NCBI GenBank assembly: GCA_001599755.1
Contig: BCHX01000001.1
Span: 6,076,001-6,140,000, forward strand
Direction: 5' to 3'
DNA from: Gliomastix tumulicola
Lineage: Eukaryota > Ascomycota > Sordariomycetes > Hypocreales > Bionectriaceae
DNA: 64,000 nucleotides
Numbering within the stretch: position 1 is the stretch's first letter; each line of letters begins with the position of its first letter. This document shows positions 29,525 to 41,602 of the stretch, piece by piece. A model generated the notes under the pieces. It made no database searches and was not told the origin of the DNA. It was given only the letters and a program-made list of their open reading frames with translations. Both the position numbers and the translations under genes were made by a program.

Positions 29525-32095
29525 TTACCGTGTCGGCATCCCATCGCCCTGCTGCGACACCGTCGTCCGAGGCAGGACATCGAAGTTCTTGTTCAGCAAC
29601 TTGCGTAGCTCGGGCGTGATGACCTTGGGATCGGGCTGCTCCGGCTCCTTGCCCTTGTCCTTGTCCTTGGCGCTATCGCCGTCGTTGGCTGGGCTGCTGC
29701 TGTCGCCGGGGGACGCCGGCTTGTTGGAGGATGCTTTTGATGGCGATGACCACCCGGCGAATCTTCGTGGTGCTGGAAAGTTCTGCTTCTTGTCGACGGC
29801 CTCGACAACACGCTGGAACTTCTTGAACAGCGCCTCGGCCTTGATGAGCGTCGACTCGAGATCAATGTGGCCGGACAGCTCGTTGACTGTGACATGTTAG
29901 TTCCTGTATCAAATGTTAGGGGGAGTAGTTAAAACGTACTGTACTTGAGGACCTCGTCAAACGCCTGCAGGTGCGTCATCATAGGATCCCGGTGCTTCTC
30001 CAGGATCGCCAGCGCAACAAACAGGTGAAAGTTGGCACTTAGATGATCCGTCCACAGCGACTCCCACAGCCGCAGGACATCCGCCCAGGGGAACTCGCGC
30101 TTGTACCACACGAGGATCATGCGGAAGAAGAAGAAGAAGTTGGTGCTGTCGGCCTTCTGCAGGTGGTCCCACAGCTTGGGATCCATGAAGTGCACGAGCT
30201 GGTCGAGCGCCTCGAGCTGCGTGCGCATGCCCGACTGGTCGCGCAGGAAGTTGCGCTCCATGCGGTCCATGAAGTGCTGGAAGGCCCAGAAGGCGACGGC
30301 GTCGTCCTGGATGACGGCGTAGATGGGCGCGAGGAGGTCCGACATGCCCTGGACGTAGCCGAGGTCCTTGTTGTACTCGTTGTAGGTGAGGAGCATCTCC
30401 TTGAGCTGCTCGAGGTGGACGTTGGTGCCGACCTCGGCGAAGGGGGATTTCGGGTCGGGATGGGGCGTGTCGTCGCCCGCGAAGATGGGCACGTTGCGGT
30501 CGGTCCGGTGGACGTCCTTTTCTGCGTGGGTGTTAGTAGGGGGTGTCTGATGGCGGAGTACGTAGTCGTTGAGTGTCAACTTACCGATGCGACCACGCTG
30601 TTCCCGCCACCAGTCGCCGGCCTCGCCGTCGCCGCCTTCACCGTCTAGGCGATCCCACCAGGACTGCTTGAGCTTGTAGTACTGGTCTCTGAGGGACGCA
30701 ATCTCTGCCTTGCGCTCGTCGGCCGTCCCGTACCATTCATGGACGCCGAGCAGGAACAGCCACGCCTCCTTTCGCACGCCATCATTGGGGTCAAGACCGC
30801 CGTGGAAGATGCGCTCCTTAACCTCGTCGACGGTGATGGAGAGCCTACCGGTCTGGGGATCGAAGAATGTATCCCACTCAGCCTGCGTCACGGGCTTCCT
30901 CCGCTCCTCTAGCGACATGGAGCTCGTGCTCTCCAGCAGCTCAAACTCGCCGACATCCGTGTCCACGAGCGGCAGGACATCGCGCACCGTCCACAGCCGC
31001 CTCCGTCGGTCCCGCTCGCTCTGCTCAGCGATGCTCATAGCCCACCTGGCGAGGTAGATACGCGCACTGTCAAACTCGTCCTGCAGCGTCTGCACCTCGG
31101 GCGTCTTGAGCAGCCGGCGGACCTGGGGCGGGAGATTCGGGCTCTCGGCGAGGTCCTGGGCCGCGCGCCGCGTCATGGTGGTGACCTTGCTGAACTGGTT
31201 CATCAGGTTCCAGCCCGTCTCCTTGAAGAACTTGAAGAAGGGGTCCATCTCGGCGTCCTTGGCCTTGTCCTTGCCCTTGCCCTTGGCAGAGCTGGACGTG
31301 ACCTTGTTGCCGAAGGACTGCATGTCCTCCTCGGTGGGCTCGATCATGTAGATGTTGGGCTCGGCGCCGGACCGCTCGACTTTCACGTAGCGCTTCACCC
31401 AGCGCAGCACCTCGTCGCCGCCCCAGAACATCTGCCCATTCTCGCCAAAGGGATCAAAGGTGTCCCGCGTACGCTTCTTCTTCTGCAGGATCGTGCTCTG
31501 GCACTCGTTGTCATGAAAGAACAGCGCCGGAAAGCTGTCCCCGGCGCGCGAGTTGATGATGACGGACCCGTACCACCACCCGATGCTCGGCGGGCGGATC
31601 TGCAGCGAGTACACGGCGCTGACGGGGATCGCGAAGGCGTAGCCGCCGACGGCGCTCGTGCTGGACGTGACGGTCGGCGGGGGCGGGACGAGGTAGCTCT
31701 GCTTGGGCGGCGAGTCGCCCTCGCACAGGTCGACCTTGACGTAGATGCTCTGCAGGTCGCCGAGCGAGGACTCGGGGATCCAGGCGAGGAGGAGGTCGGA
31801 GGAGGCGATGGACTCGTTGTCGCGCGGGGACCAGGCCAGGGAGGAGCGGCGGGGGGATTTCTGCTGGAGGAGGGCGATGAAGCCGGGGATGTTGTCCTTG
31901 GCGGACGGTGTCGGGTGGACGTAGACCTAGGAGGAGGAGGGGTGGTTGGTGAGCTATTATCACAACGGGACCTGGGGGCAGCAGCATCATTATTTGGCAT
32001 CATCATACCTTGCTCTTGGAGAAGAGGAGCTTCACGCCTCTCCCCGTCTCGGAGTGCGTGACAGTCTCGTCGCCGCCGTCTTCGTTGTCGCTCAT
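29525..32095 (-). CDS. GYP7: GYP7-like TBC-domain Rab GTPase-activating protein
   Basis: Exons 32095-32009, 31926-30585, 30521-29940 and 29886-29525 give 790 residues. The N-terminal region (about 1-350) has the lipid/Rab-binding-type segments common to Gyp7 (GVKLLFSKSKVYVHPT, IPGFIALLQQK, GWWYGSVIINS). The TBC domain (about 415-700) has KEAWLFLLG, the arginine-finger motif DVHRTDRN and the glutamine-finger motif YVQGMSDLLAP. Yeast Gyp7 stimulates GTP hydrolysis on Ypt7, controlling vacuole fusion. Intron 2 is 63 bp and has no in-frame stop. An in-frame ATG at 32167 could add 24 residues; the ATG at 32095 is preferred as it begins the conserved acidic start. Confidence 0.93.
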
Positions 32096-33232
32096 GGTGT
32101 AGTAGCTCGTCGATTGGGTCACGGTAGGTCGGAGCTGCGGGGCGCCCTCAGCATTCCCTGAAGTCATGGCCTGACCTGACCTTATCAAGGCCTCTCCGGC
32201 TGTCTTCGAACTCTTATCGGTTGAATCGCCGATGGAGGGGTAAGCCACTCAGTAAAGACGTCACCGATCGCTCGAAAACGTCAATAGTCGGCACAAGGGT
32301 TTAAAAAAAAAAAAAAGGTCCCAACGGAATAGGATCAAATGAGGCGTATTTGTAGGGAAAAAAGAACAAAAGAAACGAAAAAAACAGGAACAGCCTTCCG
32401 GGTGTTCGGTGCTTGTCATCCACAGCGGCTTGCGAACTGCTGATGCAGCCCAGATTCGAATGGGCGCATGTGATGCGTAGTGGCATGGATTCCGCGCGCC
32501 GTGATAGGCGGGTGCAGCTCCCCAGCTTCAGCCACTGTTCCTTGTTCAGCAGCGGACCTCCGGGGCGTTCTCTGGGCCTGTTTGCTGCCTGTTCGCCCCA
32601 GCCACAGTTTTTGGTGAGTTAGTGGCTGTGGCGGCGACTCAGTGACGCATCCGCCCACGCGGCCATGCATCATCCCCGATCGAGTCACTTGTGTTACGAG
32701 ACATGTGGTTGTTCAGTGGTTGTATTATTAGTTGATACTTAATAGTAGGTATCGACTTGTAGTATAATATTCCATATGTTCAGTTAAAAAGGCCGTTACA
32801 GAATCGCCTCACCAGCCATCGTATGATGGGGGGGGGGCTCATCTGGTGAATGTCGTGTCTTGTGAGGCCGTTTCCAATTTCCATCATTCCTTTCTAGCCG
32901 AAAGGGTCAACTCCGAATCCAAAACAAGAAGCGATCAAGAATACAAGCGCTAACTGTCTACTTAGCCATCGATCCCCAGGCTTTTTTTTTTTTTTTNTTT
33001 NTTTTCTTTTGCCATCAAACTGCAAACATGAAATGCCCGCATCGGGAACACATGATCATGTGCATCTCATCCTTCAGCCCTGTGAGGCGAAATTCCTACC
33101 CCAGAAAACTGCACCCAACAAGAATGAGGCCATCCAAGCGCCCGCAAAACAGGGTCACGCAAACCGTGTTACCCCGCGTGACGTCTCGAGGGCCTCCATG
33201 CAAGTGGCGAAAGAAGAGCCCATGATGGGACC
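32096..33232. other. Intergenic, TBC promoter and PAP2 3' end, with ambiguous T-run
   Basis: This 1.1-kb region contains an A-run (32302-32315), a G-run (about 32829-32837) and a long T-run with undetermined bases at 32997 and 33001, so the local assembly is uncertain. The ORFs here have no family features. Confidence 0.5.
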
Positions 33233-34689
33233 TTAGACATCCTCGCACAGGAGCAGGTTGCTCTGGAACTCGGGCTCGACGGCCGTCTCGGGGTCGGTGT
33301 AGTTGACGGGCTTGTGGATGCGCACGAGCCAGAGGAAGTAGTCCTCGACGATGCAGAGGTTGAGCAGGATGCCGTTCGCGTTCCAGGCGACGCCGCAGAC
33401 CATGGCGCCCGCGACGGCGTCGAGGATGAAGTGGTTGGCCGTCGCGACGATGGCCGTGAGGATGAGCGCCGGGTACGACATGCCGAGGGCGACGATGGCG
33501 ACGCGCTTCCACGAGTTGGGGCGGAGGCCGGCGACGGGGATCGTGGCGATGGTGAGGCCGATGAGGAGCGAGTAGCCGAAGTGAAGCGAGGGCATGGCGG
33601 CTGGACACGAATCATTAGCATGTCGTTCGTTCAGGAGACAGTTGTTTCGTTACTGAGTTGGTGTACTCACCATACTGGTTGCAGAACTTGTTGGTCGTCC
33701 ACACGCTGCTCTCGCCCGTCTTGCTGTGCACCGTGTCCACGAACCCAAAGCTCTTCGCCTCGGCCGCATCCCCGCCCTCGTACTCGGGATCGCTCAGCAG
33801 GCGCGGCGGCATGCACGGCCACAGCGTGAAGACGACAAACGCAATCAGGTTGCACATGGCCATGGTGCGCCTCCGCGCCTCGTACAGCGCAGGCCCGGCC
33901 GATACAGTGCCATCGGCGGCGTTGCTGCTGCTGCTGCTGCTATTACTGTTACTGGCGCCGCCGAGCACCACGCCGCCGGAGCGCTTGCGCGTCGTCGTCA
34001 GGTAGTAGAGCACGACGAGGAAGAGGATGGTGCCCGGGATGTGGATGAAGGAGTAGACGCGGTTGATCCAGTGCAGCAGCGCGGGGCGGTCGAGGAACCA
34101 GCGCTGGAAGGGCAGCTCCCAGAAGATGTGCAGGCGCTGCTCGAGGTGGATGAGCTGCAGGGCGTGGCGGCGGGCGACGTGGACGGTGCCCTCGACGAGG
34201 GTGAGGGCCGTGAAGGCCCGGCCGAGCTGGTATACCTGGAGGGGAGAGGGTGTCAGTCAGTCGGCCTTTCCATACCCCCAACAGGTCATGACTACTATCA
34301 CTTACCCAGTAGATGAGCGCCCAGTACCACGCCTCGGCCAGGAACGGAAACTTCTGCAGCACGCGGCTCAGCAGCCGGTCCTTGAAGACGAGGGTGTTGG
34401 GTGTCACGACCACCCTCCGGTACCCGAACAGCTGCAGCTTGCGCCGCCGCAGCGTCGGCTGCTCAAAGGGGGCGAGCGTGGGCGTCGAGCTCGAGCTCCA
34501 GCTGTCGGCCGAGGCGCTCCTCCGCGTCGTCGTCGTCGTCTTGACGTCGTCGCTCTTCTTGTGGCTCCGGTCGGCCTCCCAGCCCAGCCGGCCCTCCCAG
34601 AAGTCGTAGTCCCTGTTGCGGTTGAAGAAGGCGCCGCCGAAGAGGAGGGAAACGACGACGAGCGGCTCGAGGAACGCGCCGATCGCCAT
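33233..34689 (-). CDS. Aur1-like PAP2-superfamily integral membrane protein
   Basis: Exons 34689-34306, 34235-33671 and 33600-33233 give 438 residues. The last exon carries the PAP2_3 signature: AAMPSLHFGYS (phosphatase motif 2, as in Aur1) and TANHFILDAVAG (motif 3 with the catalytic His and Asp). Five to six hydrophobic segments are visible. A Ser-rich loop follows the LVVLYYLTTTRKR segment and varies in low-complexity length. Proteins of this group are Golgi/ER lipid phosphatases or phosphotransferases; Aur1 itself makes inositol phosphorylceramide. I cannot say whether this one transfers or hydrolyses. The frame stays open to 35070 upstream, but that part is T-rich leader. Confidence 0.86.
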
Positions 34690-37599
34690 GGCGTTGGTGG
34701 GTGGATAGAATACCAGAGCTAGGTATGTGTGTTTGTTTGTGTGTGCGTTGCGTAACTTTGTGTTGTTGTTTGGTGATATAATAAGCACAAAACTGCGCTC
34801 TGCAACCACCCTCTCTTCGCTTCTCCTGGACGATGATGACGCCGCGCGTCGGTAGAGGGAAAAAAAAGAATACAGCAACAGGTTTCCAGACAACCAGCTG
34901 CGTTGCGTGCGCACGAGGGCAGACACCAAAACGAGGAAGAGGAAATATACACCTTTACTGATTAGTGATGGAAGGGGGATTGGAAAGTCAAGAATAAAGG
35001 TTGGGGGAAGGGACAGCAACAGCAGCAACGTGTGGCTGACCAAGAAAGAAACAAGATGAAAGGGTGCCAAACTCTCTCAACGAGTACCCGAAGGAGGGCC
35101 AAGGGCAGGGCATCAACAGCCCGTGGTGGTCATAACGTTAGGTAGGTAGGTAAGTACAGAACCAACACGCCCTGGAATTAAAGGGTAATATTATTAACGA
35201 CTGGTCAACCTGCTGCGTGTGTTGGTGCTTCACCTTCCAAGATGATAGCAGGAACTTTGGTTCAGGCATGTATGTATGTACCTGGCGCGGCGCGGGTGAG
35301 ACGCCGGCCATCACACGAGCAGCAAAGAAGAGGAAAGGTACCGGCAAGGTCTCTGGTACGTGCGCCTCAGCGCCAAGAACTAGAAAAGCCGTCTCGTCTG
35401 ATAGCTGCAGGCCGAAGCCCGAAATGGCCCTGGCCACCCTGGACAATATGTTTCTCGGCAGACGGGCGCGGACTCCTCCTCCTGCACAGTGTCCGTGCCG
35501 ATAAGCTCTCCGAGGAGGAGGGGAGAAGAGCACGGCAGAGCCTCCTCTTTGCCATGGCAGGGGGGGTGCGATTGCTTACAGTGCGAGATGGGCGGCAGCA
35601 TCGTCCAATGCGGAACTACGGCACGATTGGGTGCGGACGTTGCTGCCAAGTCTCTAGACCTGGGAAGTATTCGTCACCCTCTGCTACTTTCATCCGCGGT
35701 GCCAATGCTATAGTACCTGCAAGGTCAGTCAGAAATGGCTGATGCTCAGACAAGCTGCCGTGGCCGCAGTGACGTGCGAGGTCCAAACTAGGTTTGGCCG
35801 AGCAAAGTTGTTTGCTCTCCCGCGGCGCCAACTCAACAATTAGCATGGACTCCATGACCCTGTGCCTCTCTGTATTAGTAGTACTATACTGATTACTTAG
35901 TACTTAGTACTACTTATCCAGCTACCTTATTCACCGCCAGCAACAAGTACAACTCTCTCCCCCATCGAGTCTGTCGCCCTCCCCCCAAAACATGCTTTCG
36001 CATGGGGAAAACACGGGGACACCTCCCCCCTTTCGAGCTTCCCCCTTCGGAGCTATCCCCCGTGCCATAACACCAGCCATCCCATATCAAAACCTGGCAC
36101 ATGTCGCGTGCCCTTTGCCGTCGTTGCGTTAAGACAAGTCGCCGGCAATTGCGGGACAGAGCGGGTCCCCCATTCACCATTGCAGCTTTTGTCGAATTCC
36201 CACTCTTAACCCTTGCCCGCCTGTCCAGCGCCCTGATTCGCCCTGCCGCCCCGGTTCTGACAGGTCACAAAGCAACGCCTGAATTGATGCTACCAACATG
36301 GTGCCGAAGATGCGAAAGCGAAAGGGGGGGCGTGTGTGTGTGTGTGGCCACGATACCACCTCCCTTCCCCCGTCTCCCACACTGTGCCTATTTGTTCTTG
36401 TATCCCGGTTTTGCTGTGGCGGCTTTTCGCCCTCAGCTAAGTCCGGGCCTAACAGCTGACCTGCTGACGACCGTGACACACACACACGCCAGAACAACAA
36501 GCAATTAAGCACCCTGCTTTCCCTCCGTCGATCAGACACGCCATACTCGTTCCGTACTAGCAGCGGCCTGCTTAGCGCTCGGGGGGGCAGTCAATCGACT
36601 CATCAATCCCACCCCCCTGCCAATTCACCTCGCTCGCCCTTTCTTTCCTCTGATCGGCCCCGTCCTTTGTGTGTTATGTTCAATATTTGTCTGCACTGTG
36701 GAACTTCAACCCGGCCGGGCTTAATCAGCGCCCCGAACCACCGAACGTCTTGCTAAGCAAGAAACGTCGAGTCACACGATAATTATTATTATGCCCCCCC
36801 CCTCCTCACTCGGACATTGAAGCACTCCCCAACGTCCGCGGAGCAGATATGAGATTTTGACTAATTGAGTCGACTGATTACGGCGCTTACCAGGGACGTT
36901 GGATGATGTCAGGCTGCATTCCAGGCATCGGCGCTTGGCCTTCCTTCCTTCTGCTTCGCGCCGCTACCGCCCGTTGCTCACGCGAGCGAGCTTTCTGAGT
37001 TTTCGCCTAGCCAGCCAGCCACACACATGTCTTCTCCCACGCAGAAACCTTTCCCGCCATGCTGGTAAAGTCCAGCTGGGGCGCAATGGTAGTAGCCAAT
37101 AAACGCAAAGGCGACCCCTGGGAAAGGACGAGAAAGTTCAGGGTCTAGGCTAAGAACACAAGGGGGGAGGGACCCTGATGCTGTTGGTTGGTCGTGTGTG
37201 TGTCGTCCAAGAGCCAGTTGCTCCATTATCAAACGCTTGGCCGGGAGGTTCGGACATTTCGAGGGCAAACGTCTCTTGGGTCAAGATGTAAGCACTTCTG
37301 GACTGTATTTTCAAACGTGGGCATCCGATCTATCTAGGGTCCGAGATCATGCAGAGGCAGGCTGCCAGATGCATGACATACAGACAGACTGCCTGCAGCG
37401 TCGGGAAGCCTGGCTGAAGCATCCCACATCCCCTTTCCCGAAGATTCAAACTCTCCCACATTGTTGTAGCGATAATGGGTCTATACCCAACGTAGTAGTA
37501 GTATAACACATGTGACCCAACGCCTGTTGTGGTCAGAAAAGTACAGTAGCCAGAAAGCAAAGTCCGAGGCTGCCTCGCTCGGACAACTATAGTATATAC
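34690..37599. other. 2.9-kb gene-free region
   Basis: It lies upstream of the PAP2 gene and downstream of the RAD9-like gene. It contains TAGGTAGG repeats (35141-35152), AGTACT-rich sequence at about 35873-35914, a GT run (36329-36344) and an AC run (36475-36486). Many C-runs appear at 36570-36810. No ORF has coding character, so it may hold a long promoter, a 5' UTR or a noncoding transcript. Confidence 0.45.
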
Positions 37600-40500
37600 T
37601 TATGCGTCTGTCAAAGCTGACATCTCATTATCCTGGACGACTCGCCCTAATATCAAAGTCTGAATGATCAGCTCGTCGTTCAGCTCCCGGAGACCCTCGA
37701 GGTTAGGCTGGGCCGTCGATCCCGAAGCCCTCTTGCGCTTCTTAGTCTTTGTGTCCGAGCCGGCTGACAGCACCGCCTTCACGGCGTCCTTGCCCTGGTC
37801 GAAGTAAAGCCAATCGAATGGCTTCTCTGCCTTGGCATGCTCGGCAAGCGCTTCCATCGCTTGCTTCGGCGTGAAGACCCGGGATATGCTGGGGCCCAGA
37901 GCCTGGGCCAGGAAGATGTACGGCCGCTTGGCCTCGCTCTGACGTTTCTTTGACTCAACCACGGCCAGGATCCGTTGACCCCGGAGCGGCTGCCGCCGGC
38001 TGTTGACGACGTCAGCGAGCCGAGCCTCTGTGGCGGGATAGGGGGTCAAGACCCTAGATCTTATAGCATTGCCCAAGAGCGCCGACGTGCCGGAGCAGAG
38101 TAGATAATGCTCCCAGTCCACGATCTGACCGCTCTCGAGACAAGCGTCTAGCCACTGGTGAGCAATGCAGGGCAGTCCCAACGCCAAGGCCTGCATATAT
38201 TTGAACTTTCTCGAGTGATTGTCGGCAATCAGAGCCGTGAACCCAATATCAGAGCATGCCGTCTTGAGCTTGAGTGGTTCGTCGTCGTCAAATACGGCGT
38301 GTGTCGTGTCCATAACGGCAGAGGGCTCAAACAAGCCCTCGAAGTCTTCCAGCACAACTCCACCCGCATGAATAATCTTCTGTTCGAGCTTCTCCCGGTC
38401 CGGCGCCTTCACACTGGACTGAAAGGAGAGAGCAAAGGCCATCCCACTAAACATCTTGTTGCCACGCTGCGTCTGGCCGATGCTCTGCCTAAATTGCCGA
38501 AAGCTCCTCTTTGGATTCAGCACACTCCTCTCCAATGCTCCCGCCGAGGAGCTGGGGTATAACTCGTCCGTCGATTCGGAGCCGTAGCGGACATTGCGCC
38601 GAGAAGCTCTCAGGCTTCGCGCTGGTAAGTGCGGAGAGGCGTGTGTCTCGTCCGCGTGAGTTGCAGGGGAAGTCTCTGGTATAGACTCAGCGCGTCCCGA
38701 CTGCGTCCCATCCTTCGTTCCCGGTGTCGTCATCATCGAGGACGGTGGTGCTGAGGACAGGTCTCCTGTGCTTGACGACGTTGGGAGCCCTTCACTAGCT
38801 AGGTTTGTCAACGGGGTCAGCGGGCTTGTCGTCTTGACGCGAGTCCTCGTGATTCGCTGGCTGGTAGACACAGTAGGCGTTGGCCTCGCTCTGGGTGTTG
38901 GCCTTGCTGTGCTATCTGATGCGGATGTCCCTGGATTCTCCTGCCCGTCTTTAGTCGGGTCAGCTCTTTCGTCAGGCGAAACTTCCGGCTCGAGTGTAGG
39001 TTCACGGGGCTCCGGAGCCGGTGAGCTTGGGGCTACAGTCGTCGGCCCGGGCGTTGTTGGACCCTCCGTCGCTGGCGAGCTTACCACGGTTCTTCTCCGT
39101 GACTGACGTGACTTCGCACGATACGTAGTGACCGGCTTGCGATTCAGCGGCGGCAGTGACGAGGGTTCCCCCGAATCATTCGAGCTGTCCAGGATTCTAC
39201 TCATAGTGGAATCGATCCGGGGAAGTTCTGGGTCGGATCGTCGCCGCGAGGCGGCCGGACCGATGGGACTCGTAGCCAAGATCCGCTCCTCTGCCGTCTC
39301 TTCTGCGGCTTCCTGTGTGACGGCCGGTTCGTCCTGGACTTGTGTGTCTACCAGCTTGACCTCAGGCTCGGGCTCCTCCTCGCCACCCTGAGTAGAAACA
39401 TCAGCCCCAAGCGGCGGAGGTGGTAAGGCACGCTGCTGCGAGTCCGCAACGAACACTTCAGCTTCCTCTTCGCTCCTCGACCGAACGAGCGCGTTCACCA
39501 CCTCGGAGGATGCACTGACAAGGACCGGGGGCTCGTCTGTCTTCCTCCTCTTTACTCGCGGCCGATCGCCAGAATTTCGTCGTGGCATGGGCGTGAAGCT
39601 GATGCTCTCCATTTCCTTGGCCGCCTGTGCGCGCTTCTGTTCGAGTCTCCTGCGACGCTCCATACCCTTGACCGCGCTGTCGGACTCGGAGTCTGACGCT
39701 ACAATGGGATATTCCGGTTCGTCCTGATACTTCCGCTCCTGAGACTTCTTCATGGTCTCGTAGTGCGCCAGGGGCTGGCGGCTTCCAGACGACCTCGGGA
39801 CCTTGTTCGTCGGGGACTCTGGCACCATGTCCTCCCCCGTAGATCTCGATGCCGACGGCGTCTCCTCCTCAATACGTCCCAGGCTATTGTGTCGCTTCAC
39901 GGTCGTCGGTACCTCGTCAAGTCGCTGCGGACTCGACGTCCGCACATCGGTCGGGGAGGAAACATTGGCGCGGTTCTTGAGGGGCGACGTCTCGGCCACA
40001 TTCGGGGACAAATTCGACAACGGTGCGTTCGGCGACGGCCTCGACGACCCGGGGCTGATCTGCTTCATCGCCGACGAGAACTGCGTCTGCCCGAAGAGCT
40101 GCGTGCCTCCCAGCGGGACCATAGCCTCCCTGCCAGCGGCGAACGGATTCTTAGGCAGCGCCGGGGTCTCGAAGGTCGGATTCTGCGGCTTGAAGGGTGT
40201 GATGCTCGACAGCTGCTGCGAGGTCCGGACGGAGTTTCTCCAATCACCCCTTGTGTTTTCGAACCCTCCATCCTCGGAGACCTGCGACGACGGCCGGGGG
40301 AACTCGTGAAGACTGTCGAAGTTGACGGCACCCGTGTCGTCGGGCTGGAGGGTGCGGTCGCCGGTGTCGGTGTCTAGCGGGTGCGTCGACGGCAGAGAAT
40401 CGTAGACGTCGGCTTCGGCCTCGTAGCTCCTGTCCGTGTTCACCTGCGTAGGTGTCTGCTGCGACGCGTCCATCTTCGCGCCGGCTCTGCCCCCAAAGGG

Positions 40501-41187
40501 ATCTAGTTTCAGTGCCGGGTGACGCCACGCATCATGTACTTCTCGAGCCGTCCGTCTAGGTGAGGCCTCGCGAACGACGGATGGTGCGCTGCCGTCTGCA
40601 CCCGTGTCTGCCTCGTTGCTGTTAGGCACTTCGATATAATAGGTGGCGACTGGTGGCTGTGGTAGCGTCGTCGCCTCGCCGTTGGCTGATGGCTGCTGTT
40701 TTCCCACTAAGTCAGCGACCCCTGTCGCACGCGGCACACGGCATACGGCATCCTTGTTCGACATGGTGCGCGCGGGCGGGCGGGCGGGCACCTACCTTCG
40801 GGTCAGAAACATGCGACCGCGACGAGGTGTCGGGGACGACGCTGCCTTCTAATAATTGGCTATTCTGCACAATCGCTGGCAGACTTTCGCTCGAGGCCGC
40901 ATCTTTTCGTGTTTCGTCGCCAGAGCCCTGGCCGTCTTCGGAGCGCGTCGACTCAGGGAACTGGGAACATGAAACGGTCAGCAAAAACCGCGTATCCAAT
41001 ACCTTGATCATATCCCCTGGTCTTGTCTGCCACTTCTCGTGCTATTTTGGGTGCCCTGACGCCACTCGCCACGGTGCAGTCACATGTATCTATAGGTACG
41101 TACCAGCTTGGACCTCCAGGACTCCAGGATGGCCTGGCTGTCCTGGGTCTCGTTGGTCAAATCATGAATCTGCTCCGAACCTGACAT
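37600..41187 (-). CDS. RAD9/Crb2 (53BP1-type) DNA damage checkpoint protein with C-terminal BRCT pair
   Basis: Exons 41187-41104, 40960-40796 and 40695-37600 give 1,114 residues. The C-terminus has a BRCT-like pair: SGMAFALSF ... IIHAGG ... CIAHQWLDACLESGQ (about 825-940) and RRQPLRGQRILAVVE ... FDWLYFDQ (about 965-1040). The long middle is disordered, Ser/Thr/Pro-rich, with SQ/TQ pairs and R/K clusters. Exon 1 already has ETQDSQ, fitting ATM/ATR (Tel1/Mec1) phosphorylation. Rad9-type adaptors bind modified chromatin and activate Rad53/Chk1 kinases. The exon 3 acceptor AACAG at 40696 is chosen over the earlier TTAG because it keeps phase 0 and sits about 13 bp past CTGAC. An ATG inside intron 2 (40764) is the alternative start. 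Confidence 0.83.
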
Positions 41188-41602
41188 TTTCGCCGTGTTT
41201 ACTAGGCATATAGGCCCGGCATAAATGCATAATTGAAACGAAATGGGAATTGAAAAAGACTTGTTGTAGCACAGAAACGGCACCTCCGACTCGAACAAAG
41301 AATCGGCCCCATTCGAAGGGCATTCGAGGGAAACGCGACTGCGGGACGCGTGCGCACGTGACCCCACTTAAAGACTTCACGATATCTCGACATTAAGGTA
41401 GATGACGGCTGGCTTTACGTTCATAGTTCTTTTTATTTTGTGTTTTCCTATCATTCTGCGCGCAATCTGGTGACAGTGGTAACGACAGACTATTTGGTCT
41501 TCAAGGCTGTTTCCATGCTCTGAGCCATGTTTCTTCCGTGCCTTTCTCATCCTCCTTCCCGTGCTTTAGTGTTCCCAAGTAATGCATATTCATTGAATCA
41601 TA
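41188..41602. other. Intergenic, RAD9-like promoter
   Basis: This 415-bp spacer is the upstream region of the RAD9-like gene and the 3' flank of the large WW-like gene. An overlapping ORF is in frame upstream of 41187 but lacks similarity, so I treat it as noncoding. Confidence 0.45.

Noticed and set aside
34690..35070. In-frame hydrophobic extension of the PAP2 protein
   Set aside because: The segment is T-rich leader read as Leu/Phe/Ser; the ATG at 34689 fits the family start better.
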